A DNA stretch of 64,000 nt, taken from contig CAVVDT010000015.1 of the NCBI GenBank assembly GCA_963747005.1, forward strand, positions 334,212 through 398,211, given 5' to 3'. Position 1 is the stretch's first letter. Every line of letters begins with the position of its first letter. Shown one piece after another: positions 54,401-63,859 of this stretch. Below the pieces are notes generated by a model, which was not told the origin of the DNA, did not search any database, and worked only from the letters and a program-made list of their open reading frames with translations. Origin of the DNA: CAVVDT01 sp963747005. GTDB lineage: Bacteria; Pseudomonadota; Alphaproteobacteria; Rhizobiales; Aestuariivirgaceae. A program made the translations under genes and the position numbers.

Positions 54401-56635
54401 GCTGAATGCCCATGCGGTGTTCAACATGGGTACGGCAGGCAAGGTGATCCACACCTTCCTCCAGTCGAGCGTGGTGGTCGGACCGACAGTCTCATCCTTT
54501 GTCGATGAGACGATCAACGGGACCGGTGCCATCGATACCATTACGCTCGACACGCTGGGCATCATGACGGCCGTCAGCGCCGGCGGTGGCAGTGACGCGG
54601 TCAACGTGGTCGGAGGGCTCAGCATCTGATTTGGCGGATTCGTTCGATGGCGGTGGCGGGATTGACACGCTGTACACCATGACGAATGCAGCTGATTTCC
54701 GGGGATCCACCATTACGTCGTTCGAGAGCTTCGACAACACCACGACCGCGACGTTCTTCTCGCGGCAGTTGGACGGCTCGACCTTCGACAACCATGCGAC
54801 CCTGAATGTCTATGTCGACGAGCTCACCCATAACTTCTCGTTGCGTAACGTGTCGGTCGGGCCGGTCACCGGTACGGCCAATCTGCTCCTCAATGACTAC
54901 AGCGGCACCGTCAATATCTTTGCCGACAACGCCGGCGACACGATCATTGCGGGTGTCGGCATCGAGAACATCACCGATGGGATGGGGGCCGACACGATCC
55001 TCGCCGGCACGGGAGCGGATACCGTCAATATCACCGGAGGCGGTGCCGATCAGATCTTCGGTCGAGAGCGGTGGTGCGTCGATTGACCATCAACTTCAAT
55101 GCGCCGACCTCGTCTGCCGACCAGTGGGAGGTCAAGGACCCGCCGTGCAGGACTTCGCCCTGGCCAACGGCACCATCAACTCGCAGGGTGAGGCGACGAT
55201 CATCAACGTCAACGGCAACACCGACTTCACCCAGGCGTCCCTGACGCTGGCCACCGGGACAGTGGTCAACGTTGCAGCCGACACGAGCGTCGCCTTCACA
55301 GATACGCAGCTCGTGGCCCTCTACACTGGTGGCAGCAGCCTGCACGCCCTTGCCTCCTCATCGAACCTGGTCATCGATGTGACGGCCGCCAGTTTTGCCC
55401 CGGGCGTGCCCGTGCCCGCCTGGACGGGTAGCATGACGCTCGACAGCAACTCCGCCTCGGGCCAGACCATCGACGCCAGCGGTCTCAATGGCAACTCGTT
55501 CGAGGGTACCGGGCACGGTGTCTACATCTACGGCGGCACGGGCGGCGATATGATCATCGGGACCAACAACGCCACAGGCGCAGACTATCTGAACGGTGGC
55601 GGCGGCGACGATATCATCTTCTTCAAGGGCGGCGACGCCATTGGGGATACGGTCGACGGCGGCACCGGCAACAACACCATCGAGATCGCCGGTGGCGCGA
55701 CGAACGACTTCCATAGGAATGGGGACAGCGCCATCACGAACATCCAGACGGTCCAGCTCGATGCCGGCGGCTCGATGACGACGGTGACGGTGATCCTACG
55801 ATCAGATCCTGGCCGATCAGGCCTCGATCGGCGGTCCCCTGAGCGTGACCAGCTCCGGCGGAGATCACGACTACCAGTTCGTGGTCACCGATAGCGGCGA
55901 CGTCGATCTTTCGGGTCTGAACGTCAGCGGCTTCACGGCCAACGTGCCGGGCCACACGGCGGCGATCCATCTGATGGACACGAACACGACCAGCGTGACC
56001 GTCTACGGTGCCGAGAACGGCTTCGCGGCATCCACGTCGGGCGACATCCTCGAAGTTGCCGGACTGGGAGATTCGGTGCGGCCGGGGACGGGTAATGATC
56101 TGGTGATCTTCGGCGTCGCAGAACGTCGCCAACGACGTTCAGGTCCGCTCCAGCTGACCTGGGTACGGCGACGGCCGCGGACGGATCTGTCCCGTTGTCT
56201 CTGGAAGGCGATCTGGTGAGAGGTATTGCCGATCACAACGGCTATGTGGACCTCTCGGGCTTTACCGGGGTCCAGTCCGGTGTGAACAGCACGCCGACTC
56301 ATGGCATCGATCTTGCCGGTGGCAGTGGGTTTGCAAGCTACGGCGTCGTCGAGGATGACAACATCATCACAAACACCTTCATCACCGGCGATGGGACGAG
56401 CGAGAGGATCTTTGCCGCGGGCGTCTACAACGCCGCCCAGGAGGTCGCTGCGAATTTCACGGACACGGGCACCAACAAGGGGTTCGTCACGGTCTGGGAC
56501 AACAACAGCGACTACGCTCTCTTCCAGGTTGATCACAATTTCGCCACGCACGGATCGACGATCGGTCTTGATGAAATAAAGCTGGTCGGCGTGTTTGACA
56601 CGATTGCTGCCATGGCACCGGTCATAGCGACGTGA
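51408..56635 (+). pseudogene. Giant RTX/S-layer-like secreted protein with several frameshifts
   Basis: Start ATG 51408 (MSVFTLTSGTDNFLGSP) has GGGAG upstream and no Sec signal. The first frame gives 1,073 residues of beta-strand-rich, Asn/Asp/Gly-rich sequence with scattered GGxGxD motifs. The protein continues through frame changes near 54615, 55065, 55080, 55130, 55793, 56118 and 56160 to TGA at 56635, about 1,740 residues in all. The pieces remain protein-like on both sides of each break. The downstream T1SS and SapC genes and the RsaA-like composition suggest an S-layer or adhesin. Ten cysteines in residues 249-576 are unusual for this class. Confidence 0.72.
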
Positions 56636-56725
56636 TCGACAATTGCGACGACCAGCACGGCGCTGAGTGCACTGTCCTTCCACATCCACGCGTGACGGAT
56701 CGGGAAGTGAGAGTGGAGTTCTGAG

Positions 56726-57487
56726 ATGAGTGAGTTGGAAAGGGGCGCCGCCGAGGCGGCGCCCCGCCTTGTTGCCCTTAATCCCAAGCAGCATGGCGGA
56801 CTTCGATTGAACATGGCCCGACGGTATGGGCCGGCGCGTCTGATGTCGGCAGTGCCGGTGATGCTCACCGAGCTGAGCGAGGCATGTGCCCACTATCCCG
56901 TCATGTTCGTCGGCGAGGAAAATCCCATGCTGGTGGCGATCACGGGTTTTCGTGAAGGCGAGAATCTGTTCGTCAACCCGGACGGATCCTGGGCGGATGG
57001 AGCCTATATCCCGGCTGTCCTTCGCCGCATGCCTCTGGTGCTCGGCCGGACGGACCAGCCGGACAATCTCGCGGTTCTCATCGACGAGGGCTTCGATGCG
57101 CTTTCGACCACGCGCGGCGAGCCGCTTTTTGACGGCGACCAGCCGACCAAGATCACCAGTGATCTGATCGAGCTTTGTCGCGAGGTGGGTGGCGCCAAGG
57201 AGGCAACGGATGCCTTCGTCGCCGCCGTGCAGGCCGAGGGCCTCCTGGCGCCGAAATCAGTTTCATTTACGATTCCAGGCAGGGGGCAAACCGTGGTGCA
57301 GGGATTTTCAGCCGTCGACCCCGCAAAGCTGAACGGACTTTCCGACAGCACGGTTGTCGACTGGTATCGGCATGGCTTCATCGCAGGCCTTTATTACCAT
57401 CTTGCGTCGGTCGGCCGTTGGGGACTGCTGATCCGGCGCTCCCAGGCGGTCGCGGAGTCCGGGCCCGACAATGTTCGCTCGCATTAG
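56726..57487 (+). CDS. sapC: SapC family protein
   Basis: A 253-residue SapC-family protein: an N-terminal segment ending MARRYGPARLMSAVPVMLTE, MFVGEENPMLVAITGFREGE, YIPAVLRRMPLVLG and a C-terminal VDWYRHGFIAGLYYHLASVG are family features. SapC was named from the Campylobacter S-layer locus, where its role is not clear; related genes are found next to type I secretion genes. Its stop overlaps the ABC gene by 17 bases. Placing it between the secreted protein and transporter suggests a role in its export or surface attachment. Confidence 0.82.
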   Translation: MSELERGAAEAAPRLVALNPKQHGGLRLNMARRYGPARLMSAVPVMLTELSEACAHYPVMFVGEENPMLVAITGFREGENLFVNPDGSWADGAYIPAVLRRMPLVLGRTDQPDNLAVLIDEGFDALSTTRGEPLFDGDQPTKITSDLIELCREVGGAKEATDAFVAAVQAEGLLAPKSVSFTIPGRGQTVVQGFSAVDPAKLNGLSDSTVVDWYRHGFIAGLYYHLASVGRWGLLIRRSQAVAESGPDNVRSH

Positions 57488-59231
57488 CGGCAGGAAGCAG
57501 GCGAGGGAACAACCGTTTCAGCGTCGCGGCTCAAGCGCCGTGACGGAGCGTCATATCTGGAGAACTTTTTTTGGCTCTCCCGGCCCGGTGCTCGCCGTCT
57601 GCTTCACGAGCATGTGGATGAACCTGCTCTTGCTCGTGCCGCCGCTTTTCATGATGCAGGTCTATGACCGCGTCCTGACGAGCCGGAGCTCGACGACGCT
57701 GTGGCTGATGATGGGGGCGGCACTCGGCCTGATCGTGGCCTTTGCCATCCTGGATGACCTGCGCAACCGTTTGCTCATCCGGGTCGGTGTGCGCATCGAT
57801 GCCGACCTGCACGAGCGCGTCTTCGAGGCCATCTTCTGGCAGAATTTGCGCCGGCCGGAGGCGTCGCGCGCCCGCGTGCTTCAGGAGATCCAGACGGTGC
57901 GGAACTTCGTGTCGGGCCAGGCGCTTGTGGCATTTTTCGACCTGCCCTGGACCCCGCTCTACATTTTGATCTGTTGGGCGGTCGATCCGATACTGGCGCT
58001 CATTGCTGTGATCGCGGCTGCCGTCTCGCTGTCGCTGACCGTGCTCATGGAATTCGCCACCCGCCCCTCTCTGGATACGGCGACGCGTCATTCGATGGCG
58101 GCAAACACGATCGCGGACGCCAGCTTGCGCAATTCGGAAGTCATCGAAGCGATGGGTATGCTGTCCAGCCTGATGCGGCGCTGGACGGCAGGGTATCGTC
58201 AAGCCATCGTCCACCAGTCGCGGGCCAGCGACCGCGCAGCGATCTTCAACGCACTGGCCAAAGGTGTGCAGCAGGCGAGCTATATCGTGACGCTGGGGAT
58301 TGGCGCGGTGCTCGTCATCGATGATCGGATCACGCCAGGCCTGATGATCATCACGTCGATGGTCGTCGCGCGCGCACTTATGCCCATCAATCAGCTGGTG
58401 GCTTCGTGGAAGAGTTTCGTAGCGGCTCGCGGGGCGGCGAAGCGTCTGGCTTCCCTTCTCGAGGAGCGCGGCCGCAGGCTCGTCGAGAAGATGGCGCTTC
58501 CGCCTCCGGAGGGAAACATTCTTGTCGACCGCGTCGTCGTGGCGCGCGGGCCGGGCGTGCCTCCCATTTTGAAGGGCGTCCATTTCGATGTTCCCGCCGG
58601 TATGCAGGTCGGCGTCATCGGCCCGTCGGGTAGCGGTAAGACGACGCTGGCAAGGGCGATCCTCGGCCTCGTGCCCCTGGTCCAGGGTGTAGTCCGGTTG
58701 GATGGTGCCGATGTGGCGATGCTCAATCGGGAACGGTTGGGCCCGTACATCGGGTATCTGCCCCAGGATGTCGAGTTGTTTGACGGATCCATTGCCGAGA
58801 ACATTGCCCGCTTCGGCCCGATCAACTCCGATGCAGTCGTCGATGCCGCCAAGGTCGCGGGGGTTCACGATCTGGTCCTTTCGCTATCGGCGGGCTACGA
58901 CACCCGCATCGGTGAACAGGGCGCTGTCCTGTCGGCGGGTCAGCGACAGCGCGTTGCCCTTGCCAGGGCCGTATACGGGAACCCTCGGCTGATCGTGCTG
59001 GACGAGCCGAATTCAAACTTGGATACGGACGGAGAGCAGGCCCTCCATCGGGCGCTGCTTCTCTTGCGAGAGCGGCGCGCCACGGTCATTGTGATCGCTC
59101 ATCGTTCAAGCATTCTTGGAAATCTCGATCGCATCGTTGTTCTACGGGACGGCGCAATGGAGACCTATGAGGCGACTGCGGAATTGATGCCCAAGCTGAT
59201 GCGTCCGGTAGCGGGGCAGCGACAGTCATGA
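57471..59231 (+). CDS. Type I secretion ABC transporter (PrtD/RsaD type)
   Basis: A 586-residue fused permease and ATPase. About six membrane segments lie in residues 35-310, with no C39 peptidase or CLD region. The nucleotide-binding domain has Walker A GPSGSGKTT near 384-392, the LSAGQRQR signature near 487 and Walker B LIVLDEPN near 507. It energises one-step export of substrates with C-terminal signals, forming a complex with HlyD and a TolC-like outer-membrane protein not encoded here. ATG 57471 overlaps sapC; its TGA overlaps the hlyD start (four bases). Confidence 0.92.
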   Translation: MFARISGRKQAREQPFQRRGSSAVTERHIWRTFFGSPGPVLAVCFTSMWMNLLLLVPPLFMMQVYDRVLTSRSSTTLWLMMGAALGLIVAFAILDDLRNRLLIRVGVRIDADLHERVFEAIFWQNLRRPEASRARVLQEIQTVRNFVSGQALVAFFDLPWTPLYILICWAVDPILALIAVIAAAVSLSLTVLMEFATRPSLDTATRHSMAANTIADASLRNSEVIEAMGMLSSLMRRWTAGYRQAIVHQSRASDRAAIFNALAKGVQQASYIVTLGIGAVLVIDDRITPGLMIITSMVVARALMPINQLVASWKSFVAARGAAKRLASLLEERGRRLVEKMALPPPEGNILVDRVVVARGPGVPPILKGVHFDVPAGMQVGVIGPSGSGKTTLARAILGLVPLVQGVVRLDGADVAMLNRERLGPYIGYLPQDVELFDGSIAENIARFGPINSDAVVDAAKVAGVHDLVLSLSAGYDTRIGEQGAVLSAGQRQRVALARAVYGNPRLIVLDEPNSNLDTDGEQALHRALLLLRERRATVIVIAHRSSILGNLDRIVVLRDGAMETYEATAELMPKLMRPVAGQRQS

Positions 59232-60575
59232 ATTCGAGAGCATTGGCCAGTGCGCGGCTCGAACTGGATCAGCCCGAAGTGGAGCTTCCGACCTCGGTTC
59301 GGGCCACGACGCTTGCTGCTCTCCTTGTTGTTTTCGCTGCACTTGGCGGAGCCATCGCTTGGTCAGTGACGGCCCCCATCGCCAGCGGCGCGGTGGCAAG
59401 CGGGGTGGTGATCGTTCAATCGCACCGAAAGACGATCCAGCATCGTGAGGGGGGTACGATCCGAAAGATACTTGTCCACGAGGGCGACTTCGTGACCGCC
59501 GGACAAGTCCTGCTGGAGCTCGATGATAGGCAACTGGAGCTCTCCTATGCCGTTCTGCGGGATCGATACAACCAGGATCGTGCCCTTAGCGCTCGCCTGA
59601 TAGCGGAGCGAGATAAAGCGGATAAGGTCGATTTTCCTTCGGACCTCGTTGACCGAGCCAGGACAGACAAAAACGTTGCCCAGGTTCTTGTCGCGCAACG
59701 AGAATCAGTTTGAAGCGCGAAAATCGAGTCGTCTGGGTACAGAGCATCTCTTGCGGCAGAAGATCGGAGAACTTGATCAGCAGATAGCGGGCCTCGAAGC
59801 ACAGGCTGCTTCGAAGGCTGCCCAGCTTGTTTTGGTGAACGATCGGCTCGAAGGCCTGCAGGCATTGCTCAAGAAGGGCCTGGTGCCGAAGCCGAACGTG
59901 TTGGCTGTCGAGAGCAGTCGGGAGGATCTGACAGGCAGTCGGGCGCAGATAGAATCTCAGATATCGGTAGCGAAGCAGACGATTGATGAAACCGAAACCC
60001 AGATCATCCAAAGCGAGCATACGTTTCAGGAGGATGTCGCCGAAAAACTGCGCCAGGTTATGCTGGACGCATACGACATAAGTGACCGTATGGCCGCAAT
60101 GCAGCATTCGATCGACAAGCTCAAGATCCGTTCTCCAATAGCAGGTCAGGTAGTTGGGCTGGCGGTTCACACCATCGGCGGAGTCGTTTCTGCCGGGGAG
60201 AACCTGATGGATATTGTGCCTGTCGCCGACAAACTCGAGATCGATGCCAAGGTATCGCCAACTGAAATCAACTATGTGAAGGTGGGTTTGCCAGCGGAGG
60301 TGCGCCTGAGTGCGCTTCGACAGCGGGTGACCCCGACCCTCCATGGAAAAGTGATATCTGTTTCGACCGACGTACTTGTCGATGCGGCCACGCACCGCTC
60401 CTACTATGCTGCAAGAATAGAGATTCCGAAAGCCGAGCTTGATCGGCTTGGCGATAGCAAACTTCTTGCGGGCATGCCGGCGCAAGTTCTCATCAAGAAC
60501 GGCGAGAGAACAGTCCTAAATTATGTAATAGGTCCATTAAAAGATGCAATCTTCAGTAGCTTTCATCAAGATTGA
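59228..60575 (+). pseudogene. HlyD-family membrane fusion protein, one frameshift
   Basis: The first frame (59228-59713) encodes a short cytosolic part, one membrane segment near residues 27-48, and the N-terminal lipoyl half with GGTIRKILVHEGDFVTAGQV. The second frame resumes near 59700 (NQFEARKSSRLGTEHLLRQ), with long coiled-coil helices, the second lipoyl half LKIRSPIAGQVVGLAV, a beta-barrel and the C-terminal region. One base must be removed near 59698 to join them into about 448 residues, a normal HlyD size. It links the inner membrane transporter with TolC. Confidence 0.87.
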
Positions 60576-60689
60576 TAACACAAGAATTCGATTTTATAGA
60601 ATAAGATTATCATATAATGTCAAAAATATTATAATTATATGAATTATTATTCATTAAATAAATGATATGCGTTATGAAAGGGTACGATA
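60576..60689. other. AT-rich intergenic segment
   Basis: This segment after hlyD is strongly AT-rich (mostly A/T runs such as CATATAATGTC and ATTATAATTATATG), unlike its neighbours. It may hold a promoter for the small membrane gene that follows, with TATAAT at 60634-60639 as a possible -10 element. No gene is seen. Confidence 0.5.
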
Positions 60690-60782
60690 ATGCTTGAAAT
60701 ATTAATTTCTTCAATAGTATTTATAATTGTATTTTGGTCAACTATATATTGGATTACCAAAATGGCCGTCGATGACTATTAG
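60690..60782 (+). CDS. Predicted 30-residue single-span membrane peptide
   Basis: ATG 60690 opens a 30-codon frame ending with TAG 60780-60782, with AAAGGG seven bases upstream. The product starts MLEILISSIVFIIVFWSTIY, one hydrophobic helix of about 22 residues, followed by a short polar acidic tail ending VDDY. It is AT-rich, like the segment before it. Position between HlyD and an FkbM gene suggests co-expression with either. No homologue is recognised. The frame and Shine-Dalgarno are seen directly; function is unknown. Confidence 0.5.
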   Translation: MLEILISSIVFIIVFWSTIYWITKMAVDDY

Positions 60783-60889
60783 GGCGAAAGGCGCATAGCC
60801 AGAAGCAGATGATGGTTACTACATGGGAACGCGAATGAAAAGAGTGGGTTCGCCACGGCTACCCCTATTCGACGACGAGATGGGACGGA

Positions 60890-61840
60890 ATGTTGATGAG
60901 ACAGAACGCTGGGAGAATCAATAAGCGCCTCGGCGTGGTGAAAGAGGGTGGCCCATTCCTGCTTTACGATTTCGGCGGCTGGTTGATTTTCACGAAGCGA
61001 TCTGAGAAGTTCCAGTTTTCCCGTCGTCGGGCAAAACCCGTCAGTGCAAAGGCTGCCTTCGGAAACAGCCGAATGCAGAAGGTTGACCCGAGCAAAGCGC
61101 CAGACTATCCGGTATTTCGGGCTGTTGCGGAAGTGCTTGGCGCAAAAGAACATATGCTGACCGTGCTCGACGTTGGCGGATACGTTGGAAACTTCTCGAT
61201 TCCGGTTGCGCTATGCGCCCGGCAAGAAGGGCTGAAGCTGAAGCTACACGTCGTCGAGCCAGGCGCGACTTTCGATCTGTTGAAAGTCAATGTCGACGCC
61301 AACGGCCTTTCGGATGACATCATTGTGCATAATCGCGCCGTGACAGACTTTGATGGGTACACGATCTATTCGTATCTGCCGGGCCGGAGCATTGGCGGGC
61401 AGGTGTTCCGTCACGACATGCCGGGCTCCGTGGAGCACATCGTCCCATGCAGCACAATCGATAGCCTCGTACATGAACTTTCAGTGAAAGGACACCTGTT
61501 CATTAAGCTCGATACCCAGGGGCACGAGCCGAACATCATTGGAGGAGCGAAGGAGATTCTCGCCCGTAAACAGGCAATTTGGAAGATTGAGTTCCTGCAC
61601 TGGGCGGCTCAGAACAGGGCGTGTGGACCGGCTTTCTCCAATTACGTGTTGTCGCAGTTCGAGGTTTTTGAGCTACCCTATGTCAGACTTGGCCCAAACC
61701 GACTTGACGAACAGAAGATGGCGGGACTGATCGCGATGCTCTCGGAATCCGAGAAGTACACGGATTTGTTGCTGATCCCGAAGGAAGCGCCGTTTACCGA
61801 AGAGCTCATCAGGCGGGTTGAAAGCTTGCGGGGCAGGTGA
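60890..61840 (+). CDS. FkbM family methyltransferase (third member)
   Basis: A 316-residue FkbM-type protein. LTVLDVGGYVGNFSIPVALC carries the glycine loop near residues 90-110, LHVVEPGATFDLL follows and HLFIKLDTQGHEPNIIGGA near 205 is the family's LDxQGxE block. It is not close to the two FkbM copies at 48574 and 62204. Its acceptor is unknown. It begins 107 bases after the small membrane gene. Confidence 0.83.
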   Translation: MLMRQNAGRINKRLGVVKEGGPFLLYDFGGWLIFTKRSEKFQFSRRRAKPVSAKAAFGNSRMQKVDPSKAPDYPVFRAVAEVLGAKEHMLTVLDVGGYVGNFSIPVALCARQEGLKLKLHVVEPGATFDLLKVNVDANGLSDDIIVHNRAVTDFDGYTIYSYLPGRSIGGQVFRHDMPGSVEHIVPCSTIDSLVHELSVKGHLFIKLDTQGHEPNIIGGAKEILARKQAIWKIEFLHWAAQNRACGPAFSNYVLSQFEVFELPYVRLGPNRLDEQKMAGLIAMLSESEKYTDLLLIPKEAPFTEELIRRVESLRGR

Positions 61841-62203
61841 CAACCTCTTGTGTCGTGGCCTGCATTCTCGAGCGACGCGAGGATCGGCACGTCGCGCTTC
61901 ACGTGCTCGGTCGCATCGTCCACTCCTCTAATTCGGTGAATAGTGGCAGTGTCGCCTGCGGCTCGATTGGCGGCTCCCATCCGGTGAAGGCATACGTCAG
62001 ATATATCGACGGTCGTTCCCCTTTAAGGGGCTCTCCTTCCTCTCCGGTCCAATGTGGGCACCGGCGCTCCCCCTTCCGGCGTACGCTCAGCGCGAGTTGA
62101 TGCAGATGCTGGCCACCAGGCCGCTCGATCGCGAACAACCATGCCGCTAAGCGCGGCAGGTCCGTTCTTGCACGCCCACCCTCCTTGCCCTACCTTCGCG
62201 GCC
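61841..62203. other. Intergenic region without a supported gene
   Basis: Frames on both strands here lack ribosome binding sites and recognised sequence. The part just before 62204 matches the region before copy A (both contain CCGTTCTTGC about 40 bases before the start codon), so the duplication that made the two FkbM copies included upstream sequence. Confidence 0.5.
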
Positions 62204-62941
62204 ATGGATGCGCACGGTAGAAGGCAGGAGTTGGAACCCGGCTCGCAAGAACGTCCGATAGGGAAAATCCGGCGGTTTCTTGAGGATGTAAAGGCGCGTG
62301 GCTTTGTGCCTCGCGGCATTATCGATGTGGGGGCAAACCGAGGGAAATGGGCGCGGATGGCAACGTCGGTCTTTCCCGATGCCGACCTCATTCTCATAGA
62401 GCCGCTGGAGGAAATGGAGCCTTTGCTCTCTCGACTATGTAGGGAGAATCGAAACTGCTGCCACATCAAGGCCGGGGTTGGCAGCGAAGAGGGGCATCTT
62501 ACGCAAATCATTGCGCCGCAATTGGCGAGCAGTTCGTTCTTGGCTCCAGACGATGTTTCGGGAGTGGATGAGAGCCGGAAGCGTCGCACGCCGGTCCTTA
62601 CCCTCAACGGCGTCATCAAAGGGGCGCCAGGTTTTGAACCTGATCTTGTCAAGCTGGATATCCAGGGCTTCGAGATTGAAGCGCTGAAAGGCGCATCCAA
62701 TCTGTTCGACAGGACCGAGCTGTTCATTCTCGAAACGTCGCTTTACCGCTTCAAAACGGGGACGCCGATAGCCAGCGAGACCGTCACCTTCATGGCGGCG
62801 CGTGGTTATGAGCTTTATGACATCGTTGGCTATCTTAGACGTCCATATGATGGAGCTTTGGGACAGGTGGACTTGGCCTTCGCTTTGGAGGGCGGCCGCT
62901 TGAGAAAGACACGCAAATGGGGGCGCGGCGGTCAGACATAA
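62204..62941 (+). CDS. FkbM family methyltransferase (copy B)
   Basis: A 245-residue protein nearly parallel to copy A: IRRFLEDVKARGFVPRGIID then VGANRGKWARMATSVF, LIEPLEEMEPLL, DLVKLDIQGFEIEALKGASN and YELYDIVGYLRRPYDGALGQ. Most differences lie at the ends and near residues 115-140. Start ATG 62204 matches copy A's start. As with copy A it likely methylates a sugar hydroxyl. It is followed at once by an integrase remnant. Confidence 0.87.
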   Translation: MDAHGRRQELEPGSQERPIGKIRRFLEDVKARGFVPRGIIDVGANRGKWARMATSVFPDADLILIEPLEEMEPLLSRLCRENRNCCHIKAGVGSEEGHLTQIIAPQLASSSFLAPDDVSGVDESRKRRTPVLTLNGVIKGAPGFEPDLVKLDIQGFEIEALKGASNLFDRTELFILETSLYRFKTGTPIASETVTFMAARGYELYDIVGYLRRPYDGALGQVDLAFALEGGRLRKTRKWGRGGQT

Positions 62942-62954
62942 CGCAACCGCATCA

Positions 62955-63334
62955 GTGCGCCTGAAACATCTCGACCTGGCGGACCGGCACCTCTTTCAGG
63001 ACCCCTGCGACATCCGCAGCAAATTCCGCAAGACAATGCCCACCTGGTTCTTTCCCGTTGGCGAAGAGTTTGTAGCTGTTCTTTCGGAATGGGAGAGGGA
63101 GTTGGAAAAAGTGCATGACTTCCGCCCCGACGATCCGCTGTTTACCAAATCTGCCGTCTCATTTGATACGACAGGGGAGGTTCTGGCGTCGCAACTCGTC
63201 AAGGAATGTTGGGCAAAAGCGGACCCGATCTGAAAGGTATTCAAAAGCGCTTGCGAAGCGGCGGGACTGCCAAACTTCAAACCCCACAGCTTTCGGCACA
63301 CGCTGGTTCAACTCGGCCAGCATGTGTGCAAGAT
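62955..63334 (+). pseudogene. Tyrosine recombinase remnant
   Basis: Frame one reads LKHLDLADRHLFQDPCDIRS, KFRKTMPTWFFPVGEEFV and FRPDDPLFTKSAVSFD; after a shift near 63230, frame two reads FKSACEAAGLPNFKPHSFRH then TLVQLGQHVC. These match the C-terminal half of a family of site-specific recombinases, including the HxxR box (HSFRH), but the arm, N-terminal core and tyrosine are gone. The 5' end joins the FkbM gene and the 3' end the IS66 region, so it was cut by rearrangement or insertion. Confidence 0.75.
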
Positions 63335-63463
63335 GGCCTGCTGCCGGTTTCGTGGACACCGAGATAAGGTGTTGAAGACGGAACCGGAGGGTAAGCGCCC
63401 GGTGCGGGCGACCTTGAAGGCGTTGTGATCGCCATGGGAGTCTTGGCGCGATTGCGGGCGATC

Positions 63464-63488
63464 GTGTCCGCTTAAATTACGCGGACAC
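63464..63488. repeat. Palindrome before IS66 tnpA
   Basis: GTGTCCGC at 63464-63471 and GCGGACAC at 63481-63488 form a perfect 8-base stem with a 9-base AT-rich loop, six bases before tnpA. It may be a sub-terminal repeat or a hairpin controlling transposase translation. Confidence 0.55.
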
Positions 63489-63493
63489 TTATT

Positions 63494-63859
63494 TTGGCGG
63501 ATCAGGGCAAACGCAAGCGCAAGCGGCGGAGCTACTCGAAGGCGTTCAAGCGTCGGGTGGTTGCGGAGACGCTGGAGGCCGGCGCGTCGGTTGCGGCGGT
63601 GGCGCGCGGGCACGGGCTCAACGCCAACATGGTGTTCATGTGGCGCCGCGATCCGCGGTTTGGTCCGGGTCGGGATGCGGCGGTGTTTCTGCCGGTCGAG
63701 GTTAACCCGGCCGAAGTGGTGGTCGTGTCTGAACGGGCTGACACCTGCGCCGCCGGTCAGATCGAGATTGCCCTGGCGTCGGGGCACCGCCTGACGCTCA
63801 GCGACGCCATCGACGTCGATGTTGTGCTGCGTCTGGTCAAGGGGCTGGCTGGGTCATGA
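63494..63859 (+). CDS. tnpA: IS66 family accessory protein TnpA
   Basis: A 121-residue basic protein: an N-terminal HTH (KRRSYSKAFKRRVVAETLEA near residues 10-29, HGLNANMVFMWRRD near 40-53) and a C-terminal IEIALASGHRLTLSDAIDVD block are diagnostic for the IS66 Orf1. There is no ATG; TTG 63494 is the likely start. Its stop overlaps tnpB by four bases (ATGA). Confidence 0.88.
   Translation: MADQGKRKRKRRSYSKAFKRRVVAETLEAGASVAAVARGHGLNANMVFMWRRDPRFGPGRDAAVFLPVEVNPAEVVVVSERADTCAAGQIEIALASGHRLTLSDAIDVDVVLRLVKGLAGS

Noticed and set aside
61899..62138. 79-codon minus frame before FkbM copy B
   Set aside because: No Shine-Dalgarno or family; lies in likely promoter sequence.
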